A stretch of 64,000 bases of DNA from Gallaecimonas sp045291545 (GCF_045291545.1 NZ_CP149514.1:2170001-2234000), one strand, 5' to 3'. Positions 34,950 through 44,803 are shown, counted from the stretch's first letter. Numbers and translations: made by a program. The notes: generated by a model not told the origin, from the sequence alone.

Positions 34950-35945
34950 TTAGTGGTGAACGATGTCGCCGCGAAAATACACTTCCAGGCGCAGCTTGAT
35001 TTCCCAACTGGGGTCAAAGCCGGCTTCCTTGGGAAAATGCAGCGATGGCGCCACATCCAGAAATAAAAAGCCATGGTGCAAATCGCGGCGGTATAAGGCT
35101 TCCAGATAGTAATCGTCAGCCCGCGGCTGATGGCCACCATGCCCGAGAATACCCAGCGAGTAACGCATAACGCTGCGGCGGTTCAGGCGCTGATAAAACT
35201 CGGTCTTATGGTAGAACTCCAGGTAATCGTAGGTTTCCTGCCATTGCAATTGGGTAAGAAAACGCAGGTAATGGTTTTCATCCAGAGGGCGGCCGACATC
35301 AACAAAAGTACGGGCCGAGTAACCGCTACTGTCAAACCAGGACAGGCGGTTGTTGAGCTCCAATGTCCAGGGCGACTGCCCCAGTTGCCAGAGCCGTTCA
35401 TTGGTAAAGCGCAGGTAAGGGTCTAGGGGCATATGCAGCTTGATACCACCGGACAGCCGATTGCTCCAGCCTTCCAGTTTATTCACGCTGTCCGACTTCT
35501 CCAGGCCAATAACAGAGCCCTTGCCACCGTCGAAACGGCCGGTGCGAAAGTCCTGCCGGGCCTGCTGCTCGAGAGTACCAAGGCCTTCTTCCGGATCACT
35601 TTCGATGATCAATTTCAGGCGTTCGCGGGTGGTGGGGATATGCAGTTTGTAACGCAGCGCTAAGTCGTTCTCATTGCTGCGATGTTGCCGCAGCAATAGC
35701 TCTTCACTCAGGCGCAGGTAGGAATGATTCTCGACTTTCAGGGAATCGTCAGAGCCGAAGTAGCCATCAATGTTGCGCGACACATTATCAACCCAACCGG
35801 AAACCCAGTCATATACCGGCGTTATGCGTTCCACCGCCCAAGGAGGCAGATCTGTGTCATCGTCATGCTGCTTTGTTGCTGACGGCTCCGCCGCCCACAC
35901 CGGTAGCATCAGGCATAGCATGGTTATGGCAACCGCAAGGCGCAT
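34950..35945 (-). CDS. Hypothetical outer-membrane protein
   Basis: This 331-residue protein has a clear signal peptide (cut near residue 18, VWAA) and a long stretch of alternating strands rich in Tyr, Trp, Arg and Asp from about 75 to the end, typical of an outer-membrane barrel. No named family is recognised. It lies ten bases ahead of yegS and is probably cotranscribed with it, hinting at an envelope-lipid role. That link is an inference. Confidence 0.75.
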   Translation of the reverse strand: MRLAVAITMLCLMLPVWAAEPSATKQHDDDTDLPPWAVERITPVYDWVSGWVDNVSRNIDGYFGSDDSLKVENHSYLRLSEELLLRQHRSNENDLALRYKLHIPTTRERLKLIIESDPEEGLGTLEQQARQDFRTGRFDGGKGSVIGLEKSDSVNKLEGWSNRLSGGIKLHMPLDPYLRFTNERLWQLGQSPWTLELNNRLSWFDSSGYSARTFVDVGRPLDENHYLRFLTQLQWQETYDYLEFYHKTEFYQRLNRRSVMRYSLGILGHGGHQPRADDYYLEALYRRDLHHGFLFLDVAPSLHFPKEAGFDPSWEIKLRLEVYFRGDIVHH

Positions 35946-36100
35946 TCCCTGACCTCATCTTCGCTCTCTGTTAACCTGATTATTACACCGTACTAGGTGA
36001 ATAACCCAAGTACCATCTCATCTTAACCAGTTGAAAAAGAGGTTGCCTTTTATCAGTTGCTCTCAAACAATCATTACTACAGCGCCTCACACCACCCAGC

Positions 36101-37405
36101 ATGATGATAAAAAATAATACGCTGTGGTTGCCTGTCAGCCTGGTTTTCGTTCTGGTGATGTTTACAACCCAGTACGTTGCACATTTGCAACACCAGTCGA
36201 ATACAGAAGCACAGCGTGCCAAAGACATGGCCAGCCTGACCGAACTGCGGGCCAGGCTGGAATCCAAGCTCAACTCCACCCTGTATCTGGGGCAGGGGCT
36301 CGCTTCTTTTTTGCGTACGCACCCGGATGCGTCAGCCCAGCAAATTAAGGCTGTGCTGGCCGATATTTTCACCTCGGCCAAATACCTGCGGGACATGGTG
36401 GTTGCCCCGGATCTGGTGATGCGCTACGTCTATCCGCTTAAGGGTAACGAAGGGGTACTCAACGTTGATTACCGGACGCTGCCCAAGCAGTGGCCGCTGG
36501 TGGAATACAGCATCCGCCAGAAGAAAACCATTTTGGATGGCCCGGTCAGGCTGATCCAGGGAGGCAATGGCCTGGTGGCCCGCACACCGATATTTGTCGA
36601 CGGTAAGCTCTGGGGGTTGAGCGCCGTGGTTATCAATATCGATGATGTGATGCGCGCGACCGGCGTGCGGCAGCTTACCTCTCGCTTTTCCTTGCAGATC
36701 ACCAATCCCAGTAAGGCCGACAGCTTGATTTTTGGTGCGCATTACCTCCCTGACCCGACCTTTCAGCTACCCATATCGGTACTCAATGACCACTGGCAGC
36801 TACGCGCGACACCGCTGTCCCAACACTGGGATGACGGCTTGGTGTTGCATGGTGTCGCCATTGCTCTGTCAGTACTGCTGACCCTGCTGACTTTTTTGCT
36901 GCTCCGGGAGCACCAGCTGGCGAAGTTTCTGGCCAACCATGATCCGCTGACCTCGCTGGCCAATCGCCGTCAGTTTATGAAAGCGCTGGAAGAAGCCGTC
37001 AGACAATGGCAGCTCAAGCGCCGCCCTTTCGCACTTTTTTATATTGATCTTAATGAATTCAAGAATGTAAACGACAACTACGGCCATGCTGCCGGTGATG
37101 CCGTACTACTGGAAACAGCCCAAAGATTGCGCCAGGTTGCCCGGCGCAGCGATCTGGTCGCCCGGATTGGCGGTGATGAATTTGTGCTGTTACTACCCGA
37201 TATGGGAGGGGACAAACAAATTCAACGCATTGTTGAGCGTTATCTGGAAACCCTACAACGGCCAATTCAGGTAGGCGAGCATAGTCTTAACATCAAAGTC
37301 GCGCTGGGTCAGGCAAGACCCAGCGAGAACACCCGCAATGCCGATGATCTGATCCGCAAAGCCGATATGGCGATGTACCAGCAAAAACCCTACGCTACTT
37401 CTTAA
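36101..37405 (+). CDS. CHASE-type sensor diguanylate cyclase
   Basis: The 434-residue protein has an N-terminal helix (about 9-27), a periplasmic CHASE-like sensory domain (about 40-250), a second helix (about 252-272) and a GGDEF domain. The active site GGDEF is at 357-361, and the inhibitory RxxD site at 348-351 is intact, so it should make cyclic di-GMP with feedback control. No EAL domain is present. Its last eleven bases overlap the end of the convergent ydbL. Confidence 0.88.
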   Translation: MMIKNNTLWLPVSLVFVLVMFTTQYVAHLQHQSNTEAQRAKDMASLTELRARLESKLNSTLYLGQGLASFLRTHPDASAQQIKAVLADIFTSAKYLRDMVVAPDLVMRYVYPLKGNEGVLNVDYRTLPKQWPLVEYSIRQKKTILDGPVRLIQGGNGLVARTPIFVDGKLWGLSAVVINIDDVMRATGVRQLTSRFSLQITNPSKADSLIFGAHYLPDPTFQLPISVLNDHWQLRATPLSQHWDDGLVLHGVAIALSVLLTLLTFLLLREHQLAKFLANHDPLTSLANRRQFMKALEEAVRQWQLKRRPFALFYIDLNEFKNVNDNYGHAAGDAVLLETAQRLRQVARRSDLVARIGGDEFVLLLPDMGGDKQIQRIVERYLETLQRPIQVGEHSLNIKVALGQARPSENTRNADDLIRKADMAMYQQKPYATS

Positions 37406-37715
37406 CCCACTGTCCTTCCGGGGTTTTGACGTATTGCCCCTGGGGAGTACGGGCAATGGCTTTCTGGCCTGCCAACAAGGCCACCTGCTCCAGGCTAATA
37501 CCATTTTGGCGGGCAATTTCCAGATATGCCTTACGGCGTTTACTGTTCACCTCTTCAGCCAGCGCCACCGCCTCCGGTGTGGCTTTGACCACGCCCAGAT
37601 AACCATTGGGCTGCTCACCCAGCAATCCGGCCTGCTTCGCATCACCGAGGGTCAACGCCAGGGCCGCCAGCGGCAGCAGTAACACCATGACACCGGTCAA
37701 TATCCACTTTTTCAT
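37395..37715 (-). CDS. ydbL: YdbL-family protein (DUF1318)
   Basis: The 106-residue periplasmic protein has a signal peptide and the DUF1318 pattern: LGDAKQAGLLGEQPNGYLG, then a motif ending NSKRRKAYLEIARQNG. In E. coli YdbL works with the YdbH-YnbE bridge. I chose 37715 because GGGGAG precedes it; an upstream start would overlap ynbE. Confidence 0.88.
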   Translation of the reverse strand: MKKWILTGVMVLLLPLAALALTLGDAKQAGLLGEQPNGYLGVVKATPEAVALAEEVNSKRRKAYLEIARQNGISLEQVALLAGQKAIARTPQGQYVKTPEGQWVKK

Positions 37716-37725
37716 CACTCCCCCC

Positions 37726-37917
37726 TTAAAACAAGTCACTGTTTTTGCTGAACAGGGCATCGAGATCCTTATCCACCTTAACGCGGATCTCATGCTCTAT
37801 TTTCACATTCAGGTTAATGGTAATGGGCTTTTCCGGCGCCTCCAGCGCCACCCGTGGTGAGCAGGCGGTCAGCACCAGAGCGGCCACCGGCGTCAGTAGC
37901 CAGACTGCATGTTTCAT
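37726..37917 (-). CDS. ynbE: YnbE outer-membrane lipoprotein
   Basis: The 63-residue lipoprotein has a lipobox (LTAC, Cys19) and the conserved tail ITINLNVKIEHEIRVKVDKDLD. YnbE sits in the outer membrane and contacts YdbH in E. coli. The start overlaps the ydbH stop by four bases (ATGA). Confidence 0.9.
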   Translation of the reverse strand: MKHAVWLLTPVAALVLTACSPRVALEAPEKPITINLNVKIEHEIRVKVDKDLDALFSKNSDLF

Positions 37918-40382
37918 GGTGTCTCTCCTTGTTGCACCTGCTGTTGTAACTGTTGGCTAAGGGTGTCACCCATGCGCAGGCTGCGCAGCAGTTGCAGCAG
38001 GTTCTCCTGATGAGCGTAATTGAGGTTGACCGGTAAGTCACCTTGTTCGGGGTTGTGGCCACGTAGATGCACTGTCAGTGTGGCCTGGCCGTCTGCCGCC
38101 ATATCCAGTACCGCTGTCAGCTGATCTACGGCCAAGTCTCCCAGAGCATCCAAGGCCACCTTAACTGAAGTGCTGCCACTTTTCAGACGCTTGACGGCAT
38201 CGGTATCCAACACTTTCAGGGCCACCGGACTCACATTATGTAACCGGGCATTTTCGATACGTAGGCTACGGCGGCCCAGCTGAATGGGTACCTGGCCACT
38301 GAGCTGGCCACTAAGGGCGACCACCGGCTTATTCTGTAAGGCCCCCAGCTGCGCCAGTGACAGACCACTAAGCTCTACGGGCTGTAGCTGATGGCCAGGC
38401 CAGTCCAGCCTGGCTGCCTGCAAGTGGCCGCCCAGCAGCTTTGCCGTCAGTTCGGTCAGGGTCAAGGTTTGCTGATGCCAGTGCAGCTGACAGGCCAGTT
38501 GGGTCAGCTTAATGCCTGTGGCCAAGGTTGCCAGCTGCACGTGCCCTGTGCCTTGCCAGGGCGCCGGGCCGGAAAACTGTAACTGCCCCTGGGCACCACT
38601 AAAAGCATTGGCCCCCAGCAGGCCACGGCCGTCTTTGAGGGTCAGCTGGCCATGCACCTTCGCCGGCCACTGCCATTGCCCCTGGCTATGCAACCGCCCA
38701 CCGTCGAAGGTCACAGGTAACAACCCGGACAGTGCCGGCGTCAGCACTAGCTCCCCCTGCCAGTGCCCTGTTAAGCCCTGTTGCATATCAAAGTCGCCTT
38801 GCACCTGAGCTTGCCAGCCGGGCACCTGTAGCTGCCAGCGCCCTTGTTGGCCGGCCACCGTCAGTTGCCCTTGCCAGGCTGGCAGCCGCAGCTGCGCGGT
38901 AGCCAGCCCCTGGCCACTTACCGCCAGCGAGCCGCGCAGCGGGGCCAGCGTCAGGCTGTCACGTAAGGTCAGTTGCATAGGTAGCAGTAGATAGTGTTCT
39001 AGCAAGCCACGGCTGACGGTGAGGTGACTGCCCGCCAGCAGTCGGGGATGAGGCTCGGCGGCAAAAGCACCGGTCAGCGTAAGCACCGGGCCATTGGCTT
39101 GCAGCGGCGCAGTACGGGCATGAACCCCACCCAGCCAGCCGTTATCAGTGCGGGTCAGGCTAACATCACCATTAAGTTGCTGCTGGCGGTAGCGCCAATG
39201 CAGCGCCAACGCCAGGCTCGGCGCCGCCAGCCGGATCTGCTGCGCCTTATTGCTCTGCAACTGTCCCTGCCCCCAAGGGCCTGTAACGGTTACAGCAAAA
39301 GGCGCCAGCTGTATATGTTCAGGGGTTGCCGTCAGTGGCACAGCGCCGCGCACCTGATAATCACTCAGCTGGCCACGCAGCTGCGCTTGCCCGGAAAACA
39401 GCAACGCCGGCCAGTGCAGTTGCCCGGTGATACTGGCATTAATACGTTGGTAATGGCCGGCCAGCTGCACTGGCAGCGGTGTTGTAGCCTGCCAAGGCAA
39501 CATCAGAGGCTGGTGCAAGCTGACGCCATAATCGGCCTGCTGGTAATGCGCTGTTGCCACCTGTAAGCCACTGGCCGTCAGCGTGCCGTTAGCGCTGACA
39601 CCGCTGCCACTGAGCTGCCAGCTAAGCTCGTTCAGAACCTGGGTAGTGGCGGTCAGTTGCATCGGCCCCAAGGTGGTTACCAGTGGCACCTTTAAGGTAG
39701 CGTGGCTTAACTGTTTGCCCTGCCCGGCTGCCGTCAATTGCCCCTCGGCACTACCCAGCCCCTTTAATGGCCAGGAGGATGGAGTATGGGCCTTAAGCTG
39801 CCAGTGTTGCCCTTTGGCAGCCAGCTGCAAGCTGACCGGGCCACTGATTTGCCCTGCCGCCAATTGCCCTTGGGCGGCAAGCTGCAACTGGCCATCATGC
39901 CAAGAGCCTTGCCCGGCCAACTGCCAGTGGCTGGCAGCCGTTAATGGCAGATGCCCTTGCCCTTGCAGCCGTAAAGCGCCGGTAGCCGGCTGCCACTGCC
40001 CTTGGAGCTGCCCCAAGTCGTTGCTGGCACGGACATGCAGTACTTTGCCATCACTTTGTAAGGTCAGCGCCAGGGGGGGTAAATCTGCCAGCGACAGTGC
40101 TGCCAGAGACAGGGAAAAGGCCGGCAGGCTGGTCACGGCGCCATTAGTGGCTGTGCCGCATGGTGTGAATTGAGCCTGCTGGGCGCTAATGACGGGCGGA
40201 AATAGTCGAGTGAGCCTGACCTGGCGCAATTTCAGCAGTTGGCAATGGCCCTGGCGATATTCGACAGCGCCGGCCTGCCAGCCATGCCAACCCTGTACGC
40301 TCAGCCCGGATGGCCATTGCCACCACAGCCCAAGCACTATCGCCAGCAGCAGTACCAGCGCCCCCCAGAGGATCCTTTTCAC
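37914..40382 (-). CDS. ydbH: YdbH AsmA-like phospholipid transport protein
   Basis: The 822-residue protein has one N-terminal anchor (about 5-22) and a very long repetitive beta domain rich in Gln, Leu and Gly. A dicarboxylate-type YdbH C-terminal part (about 690-790) follows. YdbH is one of three AsmA-like bridges (with TamB and YhdP) that move phospholipids to the outer membrane. The operon order ydbH-ynbE-ydbL is the same as in E. coli. The protein is somewhat shorter than E. coli YdbH. Confidence 0.88.
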   Translation of the reverse strand: MKRILWGALVLLLAIVLGLWWQWPSGLSVQGWHGWQAGAVEYRQGHCQLLKLRQVRLTRLFPPVISAQQAQFTPCGTATNGAVTSLPAFSLSLAALSLADLPPLALTLQSDGKVLHVRASNDLGQLQGQWQPATGALRLQGQGHLPLTAASHWQLAGQGSWHDGQLQLAAQGQLAAGQISGPVSLQLAAKGQHWQLKAHTPSSWPLKGLGSAEGQLTAAGQGKQLSHATLKVPLVTTLGPMQLTATTQVLNELSWQLSGSGVSANGTLTASGLQVATAHYQQADYGVSLHQPLMLPWQATTPLPVQLAGHYQRINASITGQLHWPALLFSGQAQLRGQLSDYQVRGAVPLTATPEHIQLAPFAVTVTGPWGQGQLQSNKAQQIRLAAPSLALALHWRYRQQQLNGDVSLTRTDNGWLGGVHARTAPLQANGPVLTLTGAFAAEPHPRLLAGSHLTVSRGLLEHYLLLPMQLTLRDSLTLAPLRGSLAVSGQGLATAQLRLPAWQGQLTVAGQQGRWQLQVPGWQAQVQGDFDMQQGLTGHWQGELVLTPALSGLLPVTFDGGRLHSQGQWQWPAKVHGQLTLKDGRGLLGANAFSGAQGQLQFSGPAPWQGTGHVQLATLATGIKLTQLACQLHWHQQTLTLTELTAKLLGGHLQAARLDWPGHQLQPVELSGLSLAQLGALQNKPVVALSGQLSGQVPIQLGRRSLRIENARLHNVSPVALKVLDTDAVKRLKSGSTSVKVALDALGDLAVDQLTAVLDMAADGQATLTVHLRGHNPEQGDLPVNLNYAHQENLLQLLRSLRMGDTLSQQLQQQVQQGETP

Positions 40383-40463
40383 CTGAACTCACTTATGTGA
40401 TGCCCTGATTCTCAAGGCTAACTTGGGCATAATGCAGAGACAACGTCTTAGCCAAGGAAGCGT

Positions 40464-41114
40464 ATGCATCGTCAGTTTGTTGTCATCGGTCTCGGTCAGT
40501 TTGGCCGTACTATTGCATTGGAAATGATGCGACAGGGCCATCAGGTACTGGGGCTGGATTCCGACCAGCAACTGGTTAATCAACTGGCTCCCCAGCTGAC
40601 GCAGGCACTGGTGGTAGATGCCACCGACGAGCAGGCACTCAGTGAGTTGAACCTGCATGATGCCACCGCCGTGGTGGTGGCCATCGGTGAAAATATCCAG
40701 TCATCCATTCTCTGCACCCTACACCTGAAAACCCTGAAAGTGCCGGAAGTCTGGGTCAAAGCCCTGAACCCGGCTCATCACAAGATCCTCGCCAAACTGG
40801 GGGCTGACCGCATCGTGCACCCGGAGTATGAAATGGGGCTGCGGGTCGCGCAAAGCCTCAATTACCCTCTGGTTCAAGACTACATTGCCTTGGGCAATGA
40901 ATATTACATGGTGGAAATCACCGTCTCGGACAGCATGGATGGCCAACCGCTGGCCAGCCTGGAACTGGATGAACGGCAAGTTACCCTGTCAGCCCACAAA
41001 AGAGGCACTGACCTGCAACCCCGGCCACCTGCCGATTTGGTGCTGGCGCAGGGTGACATTCTGCTGCTGCTGGGCAAGCTGGCTGATCTGCAAAAATTGT
41101 CGGCCAAACTATGA
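40464..41114 (+). CDS. ktrA: Potassium uptake regulatory protein KtrA
   Basis: The 216-residue RCK protein has a Rossmann fold starting IGLGQFG (about 9-15), an RCK-N domain to about 130, and an RCK-C domain. It forms the nucleotide-binding gating ring of the KtrB channel. It overlaps ktrB by four bases. Confidence 0.93.
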   Translation: MHRQFVVIGLGQFGRTIALEMMRQGHQVLGLDSDQQLVNQLAPQLTQALVVDATDEQALSELNLHDATAVVVAIGENIQSSILCTLHLKTLKVPEVWVKALNPAHHKILAKLGADRIVHPEYEMGLRVAQSLNYPLVQDYIALGNEYYMVEITVSDSMDGQPLASLELDERQVTLSAHKRGTDLQPRPPADLVLAQGDILLLLGKLADLQKLSAKL

Positions 41115-42475
41115 AGCAATGGCACCAACGCATCCGCCCGCGCCAATGGCAGGGCCGCCACCGCACCCTGGCGATGAGCCCACCGGCGGTACTGGCCAGC
41201 GGTTTTGCCTCACTGATCCTGCTGGGCGCCGTATTGTTATGGCTGCCCTGGTCGTTAAAAGCGCCACTGCGTTTTTCCGATGCCCTGTTCACCGCGACCT
41301 CTGCCGTTACAGTGACCGGCCTGAGTGTGGTAGACACCGCCAGTCATTTTACCCTGTTCGGCCAGAGTGTGTTGTTGATGCTGATCCAGCTTGGCGGCCT
41401 CGGTTTTATGACCTTCGGGGTATTGGTGTTGTTACTGCTGGCGGGGAAAATGTCTTTTAACCAGCAGTTTTTGATCCGCGAAAGCCTCAATCAGACGCAA
41501 CTGACGGATGTTGCCCGGCTGCTGCGCCACTTGCTGCGCTTTGTGCTTTTGGCCGAAGGCCTGGGAGTGCTGCTACTGGCACTGATTTGGGTGCCGCAAC
41601 TAGGCTGGCAGCAAGGACTATGGCAAGCGCTGTTCTACACCATTTCAGCCTTCAATAACGCCGGCTTCGGGCTGGCACCGGACAGTCTTAGTGCCAGTGT
41701 CGCCAGCGGGCCGGTGAATATGGTGATCTCTGGGCTGTTTATCACCGGTGGTATTGGTTTTGCTGTGGTCTCGGAGCTGGCTCAGAAGCGGCGGCTGACC
41801 GGCTTGTCGCTGCACACTCGGGTCATGCTGTTAGGATCTTTATTGCTGGCGTTGCTGGCAATGCTGCTGTTTGCCCTTATCGAATGGCACAACCCGGCCA
41901 CACTGGGGCCACTGGATACCGCCGGTAAGCTCTGGGCCAGTTGGTTTCAGGCTGTAACCCCTCGCACTGCCGGTTTTAATACCGTGCCCATCAGCGGTTT
42001 GATGCCGGCATCAGTAATGCTGATGCTGTTGCTCATGCTGATAGGTGCCGGCCCCGGCTCTACCGCCTCCGGCATTAAGGTCACCACCTTTGCAGTGCTG
42101 TTGGCAGCTACCCGCGCCTTTTTGTTGCGCCGGCGCCAGACCCTGCTGTTGGGGCGAGCAGTGCCCGCGGTACTGGTGTTCAAGGCACTGGCGGTGACAT
42201 TGCTGAGCCTGATGCTGATCTTTGTGGCGCTGTTTATTCTGACCATCAGCGACGGCCATCAACATTTTCTGGATCTGACTTTCGAGGTGGTCTCTGCCTT
42301 TGGCACTGTTGGCCTGACCCGTGGTATTACCCCGGAACTGAGCGATACCGGCCGAGCGGTGATCATGGTGCTGATGTTCCTTGGCCGCCTTGGGCCACTG
42401 ACGCTCGGCTTTATGCTGGCTACACCACGAACCCATAACATTCGTTATGCAGAAGAGTCACTGGCCATCGGTTGA
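41111..42475 (+). CDS. ktrB: Potassium/sodium transporter subunit KtrB
   Basis: The 454-residue membrane protein has four M1-P-M2 repeats of the TrkH/KtrB superfamily. Selectivity-loop segments include TSAVTVTGLS, AFNNAGFGL, VTPRTAGFNT and AFGTVGLTRG. With KtrA it forms the Na+-dependent K+ uptake system of Vibrio and relatives. Confidence 0.94.
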   Translation: MKQWHQRIRPRQWQGRHRTLAMSPPAVLASGFASLILLGAVLLWLPWSLKAPLRFSDALFTATSAVTVTGLSVVDTASHFTLFGQSVLLMLIQLGGLGFMTFGVLVLLLLAGKMSFNQQFLIRESLNQTQLTDVARLLRHLLRFVLLAEGLGVLLLALIWVPQLGWQQGLWQALFYTISAFNNAGFGLAPDSLSASVASGPVNMVISGLFITGGIGFAVVSELAQKRRLTGLSLHTRVMLLGSLLLALLAMLLFALIEWHNPATLGPLDTAGKLWASWFQAVTPRTAGFNTVPISGLMPASVMLMLLLMLIGAGPGSTASGIKVTTFAVLLAATRAFLLRRRQTLLLGRAVPAVLVFKALAVTLLSLMLIFVALFILTISDGHQHFLDLTFEVVSAFGTVGLTRGITPELSDTGRAVIMVLMFLGRLGPLTLGFMLATPRTHNIRYAEESLAIG

Positions 42476-42526
42476 TATCAGCGGGCATCAGCGTTTGCAG
42501 AGCGTTGAGGCAGGCTATCGCCGGTT

Positions 42527-43348
42527 TTACTGCTCAGCCGTTAGCAGTTGGCTTTTATAGCGACGGCTGGCTCGAACCTGATGGCCGCCCCGTAACTTGA
42601 GCTGCAGATCGCCTCCGGCCAAGGGGGTAAGCTGTTCAATCATGGCGCGATTGACCAGCACCGAACGATGTACCCGCACCACATCCAGCCCTTGTTCAGC
42701 CAGAACCTCGGCCAGTTCTTTGAGGGTGACACGCGCCAGCAACTCACCGCCGCGGGTAATGACATCAGCATAATTGGCCGCTGCCCGCGCAAAGATAAAG
42801 TCTGCCGCCAGGAAGCGGATACGGGTAGCACCGCTGCGTAATTCAACCGCCGGACTGTTGGCCCGCTCCTGCGGCTGGACATTAAGCACAAAAAAGCCTG
42901 CCAGCAAGACCACGAAGGTGCGGGCATCCTTCCAGTATTCATAGCTGATGGCGTCATAGCCGCTGCTGAAAAAGTCGTAATGGCCACCGAACAACACCGG
43001 CAGCAGCCCTTTTCGTAACAGCACCATCAGCGTCACATGGCCCGCTGAAAAGACCAGACTGGCTGCCACATAGCGAGGCAGCTGTCGTAGCCAGTTGCTG
43101 CGCATTAGCGGCCAGCGCTCGGCCACTGTAATCAGCCATGGCAGCATAATAAGAATAGCCAGGGCACTGGTCACTTCGTAAAACAGCGACTTACCCCAGA
43201 AAATAGACTGCCCGGCGCGCTCATAATCGCTGACCATTGATACGGTATTAACGGCACAAAACAGTGCAGTCAGCAGCAGCGTTGCCAACACAAAGCGAGG
43301 GTAACGCCGAAAAGTACCCAGGTAGGCGGAGGCCTGAATTGTTCTCAT
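42527..43348 (-). CDS. Membrane-bound LytTR transcriptional regulator
   Basis: The 273-residue protein has four hydrophobic segments in its first about 150 residues and a C-terminal LytTR DNA-binding domain (about 170-270: DFIFARAAANYADVI, VRVHRSVLVNRAMIEQL). It has no receiver domain, so it may respond to a membrane signal directly. I chose the ATG at 43348; an in-frame TTG at 43384 is the alternative. It is divergent from the acyltransferase gene, with three direct repeats between them. Confidence 0.85.
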   Translation of the reverse strand: MRTIQASAYLGTFRRYPRFVLATLLLTALFCAVNTVSMVSDYERAGQSIFWGKSLFYEVTSALAILIMLPWLITVAERWPLMRSNWLRQLPRYVAASLVFSAGHVTLMVLLRKGLLPVLFGGHYDFFSSGYDAISYEYWKDARTFVVLLAGFFVLNVQPQERANSPAVELRSGATRIRFLAADFIFARAAANYADVITRGGELLARVTLKELAEVLAEQGLDVVRVHRSVLVNRAMIEQLTPLAGGDLQLKLRGGHQVRASRRYKSQLLTAEQ

Positions 43349-43406
43349 AGTAAGGCAGTCTATAAGGTCGTCAGTAAAGCGCAAGCCCTTTCAAGACAAG
43401 GGCTAT

Positions 43407-43475
43407 ACCGGTTATCCCAGCAGCCCAACCGGTTATCCCAGCAGGTAAAAACCTGATTACCGGCTATCCCAAGGA
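43407..43475. promoter_or_regulatory. Three phased direct repeats between LytTR and acyltransferase genes
   Basis: ACCGGTTATCCCAGCAG occurs at 43407-43423 and 43428-43444. A third, ACCGGCTATCCCAAGGAG, lies at 43459-43476. The starts are 21 and 31 bases apart (two and three helical turns). The ACCGGTTATC core resembles LytTR boxes such as the AlgR site ACCGTTCGTC. Confidence 0.7.
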
Positions 43476-43559
43476 GCCACTCAGTGGCCCCGGTGCAGTG
43501 GCAGCCAATACGCGACCAGGGCACCTTCATGGCATTGCCGTTAATCAACAGGACACCCC

Positions 43560-44747
43560 ATGAATACCTTGCCAAGCTTGCCACGCCGCCACGATCTCGA
43601 CTGGCTGCGGATCATCGCCTTTGCGTTACTGATTTTTTATCACATCGGCATGTATTACGTGCCCTGGGGCTGGCATGTCAAAAGCCCCTATGTGAACACC
43701 TCACCAGAAGCGCCGATGATGCTGCTCAACCCCTGGCGCTTGTCGCTGCTGTTTTTTATCTCCGGCGTTGCACTGCGCTTTGCTGCCGACAAACGCCGTG
43801 CCCTGCCGTTCACCGCCAGCCGTTTCAGCAAGTTGTTTATACCCTTGGTATTTGGCATGGCAGTAGTGGTCGCCCCGCAGTCTTACTTACAGCTACTGCG
43901 ACTACATGAAATAGCCCCCGGTTTCCTGGCCTTCTGGCCCCGTTATCTGGCAGCCGAGCATTTCAGTATTATCGTGCCGACCTGGAACCACCTTTGGTAT
44001 GTGGCCTATCTCATCGTTTATACGTTGCTGGCCATGGCCTTGTTGCCGCTGCTACGGATGCTGGCAGCAAAGCTCGATAGCGCCCCGGTTGCACGCTGGC
44101 TGAGCGGTGGCCGACTGCTGCTGTTGCCGCTGATCCCTTTTGTGATTTTCCGCTTTACCACCGACAAATGGTTTCCCACCACCCATGCGCTGGTGGACGA
44201 CTGGAACGCACATGCCAATTACTTCACCATTTTTGTTTACGGCTTGCTGGTAGCCAAAAGTACGGTATTTTGGCGGCTCGTGGCGCAGCAGTGGCGGCTG
44301 TGCCTGCTGGTTGCAGTCAGTCTTGGCACGGTGCTGACCCCGGTCTGGTTACACTGGCAGGAGTGGATGAATGACCGACCCGTACTGACCGCGGTTGCCC
44401 AGGCGGCACGTGTGCTTTATGCCTGGGCAGTGATACTGACGGTACTGGGCGCAGCACAAGCCTATCTGAATAAACCCAGCCCGGCGCTGCGTTATCTGAC
44501 CCAGGCTATTTTTCCGTTTTATATCCTGCACCAGACGCTGATCATTGTCTTCGGGGTCTGGCTGTCACAGTTCCGTTTAGGTGCAATAGGCGAGTTTTCG
44601 GCGCTGCTGGTGCTGACCGTGCTTGGCTGCCTGGTGCTCTGGCAATACCTGATCCGGCCCTTGCCATGGCTCAGGCCGTTGTTTGGGGTTTTTACAGACA
44701 AAGCAAAGCGCCCTGCGACAAAAGCTGCAGAAATGGTGGTCAGGTAG
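43560..44747 (+). CDS. Acyltransferase 3 family membrane protein
   Basis: The 395-residue protein has about ten membrane segments and opens RRHDLDWLRIIAFALLIFYH, the acyltransferase-3 signature with a catalytic histidine at the end of the first helix. Such enzymes O-acylate periplasmic glucans or surface glycans; OpgC and similar proteins are relatives. The substrate is unknown. It is divergent from a LytTR regulator that probably controls it. Confidence 0.85.
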   Translation: MNTLPSLPRRHDLDWLRIIAFALLIFYHIGMYYVPWGWHVKSPYVNTSPEAPMMLLNPWRLSLLFFISGVALRFAADKRRALPFTASRFSKLFIPLVFGMAVVVAPQSYLQLLRLHEIAPGFLAFWPRYLAAEHFSIIVPTWNHLWYVAYLIVYTLLAMALLPLLRMLAAKLDSAPVARWLSGGRLLLLPLIPFVIFRFTTDKWFPTTHALVDDWNAHANYFTIFVYGLLVAKSTVFWRLVAQQWRLCLLVAVSLGTVLTPVWLHWQEWMNDRPVLTAVAQAARVLYAWAVILTVLGAAQAYLNKPSPALRYLTQAIFPFYILHQTLIIVFGVWLSQFRLGAIGEFSALLVLTVLGCLVLWQYLIRPLPWLRPLFGVFTDKAKRPATKAAEMVVR

Positions 44748-44769
44748 GAAAGTAAAATATGGCCAGTGA

Positions 44770-44794
44770 CTGTGCAGCCGTAACGGCTGCACAG
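44770..44794. terminator. Strong hairpin between acyltransferase and ycaO
   Basis: CTGTGCAGCCG and CGGCTGCACAG arms around TAA form a perfect 11-base stem. No T-run follows, so it is either a weak or factor-assisted terminator for the two convergent genes or an mRNA-protecting hairpin. Confidence 0.55.
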
Positions 44795-44803
44795 TACTTA
44801 GGC

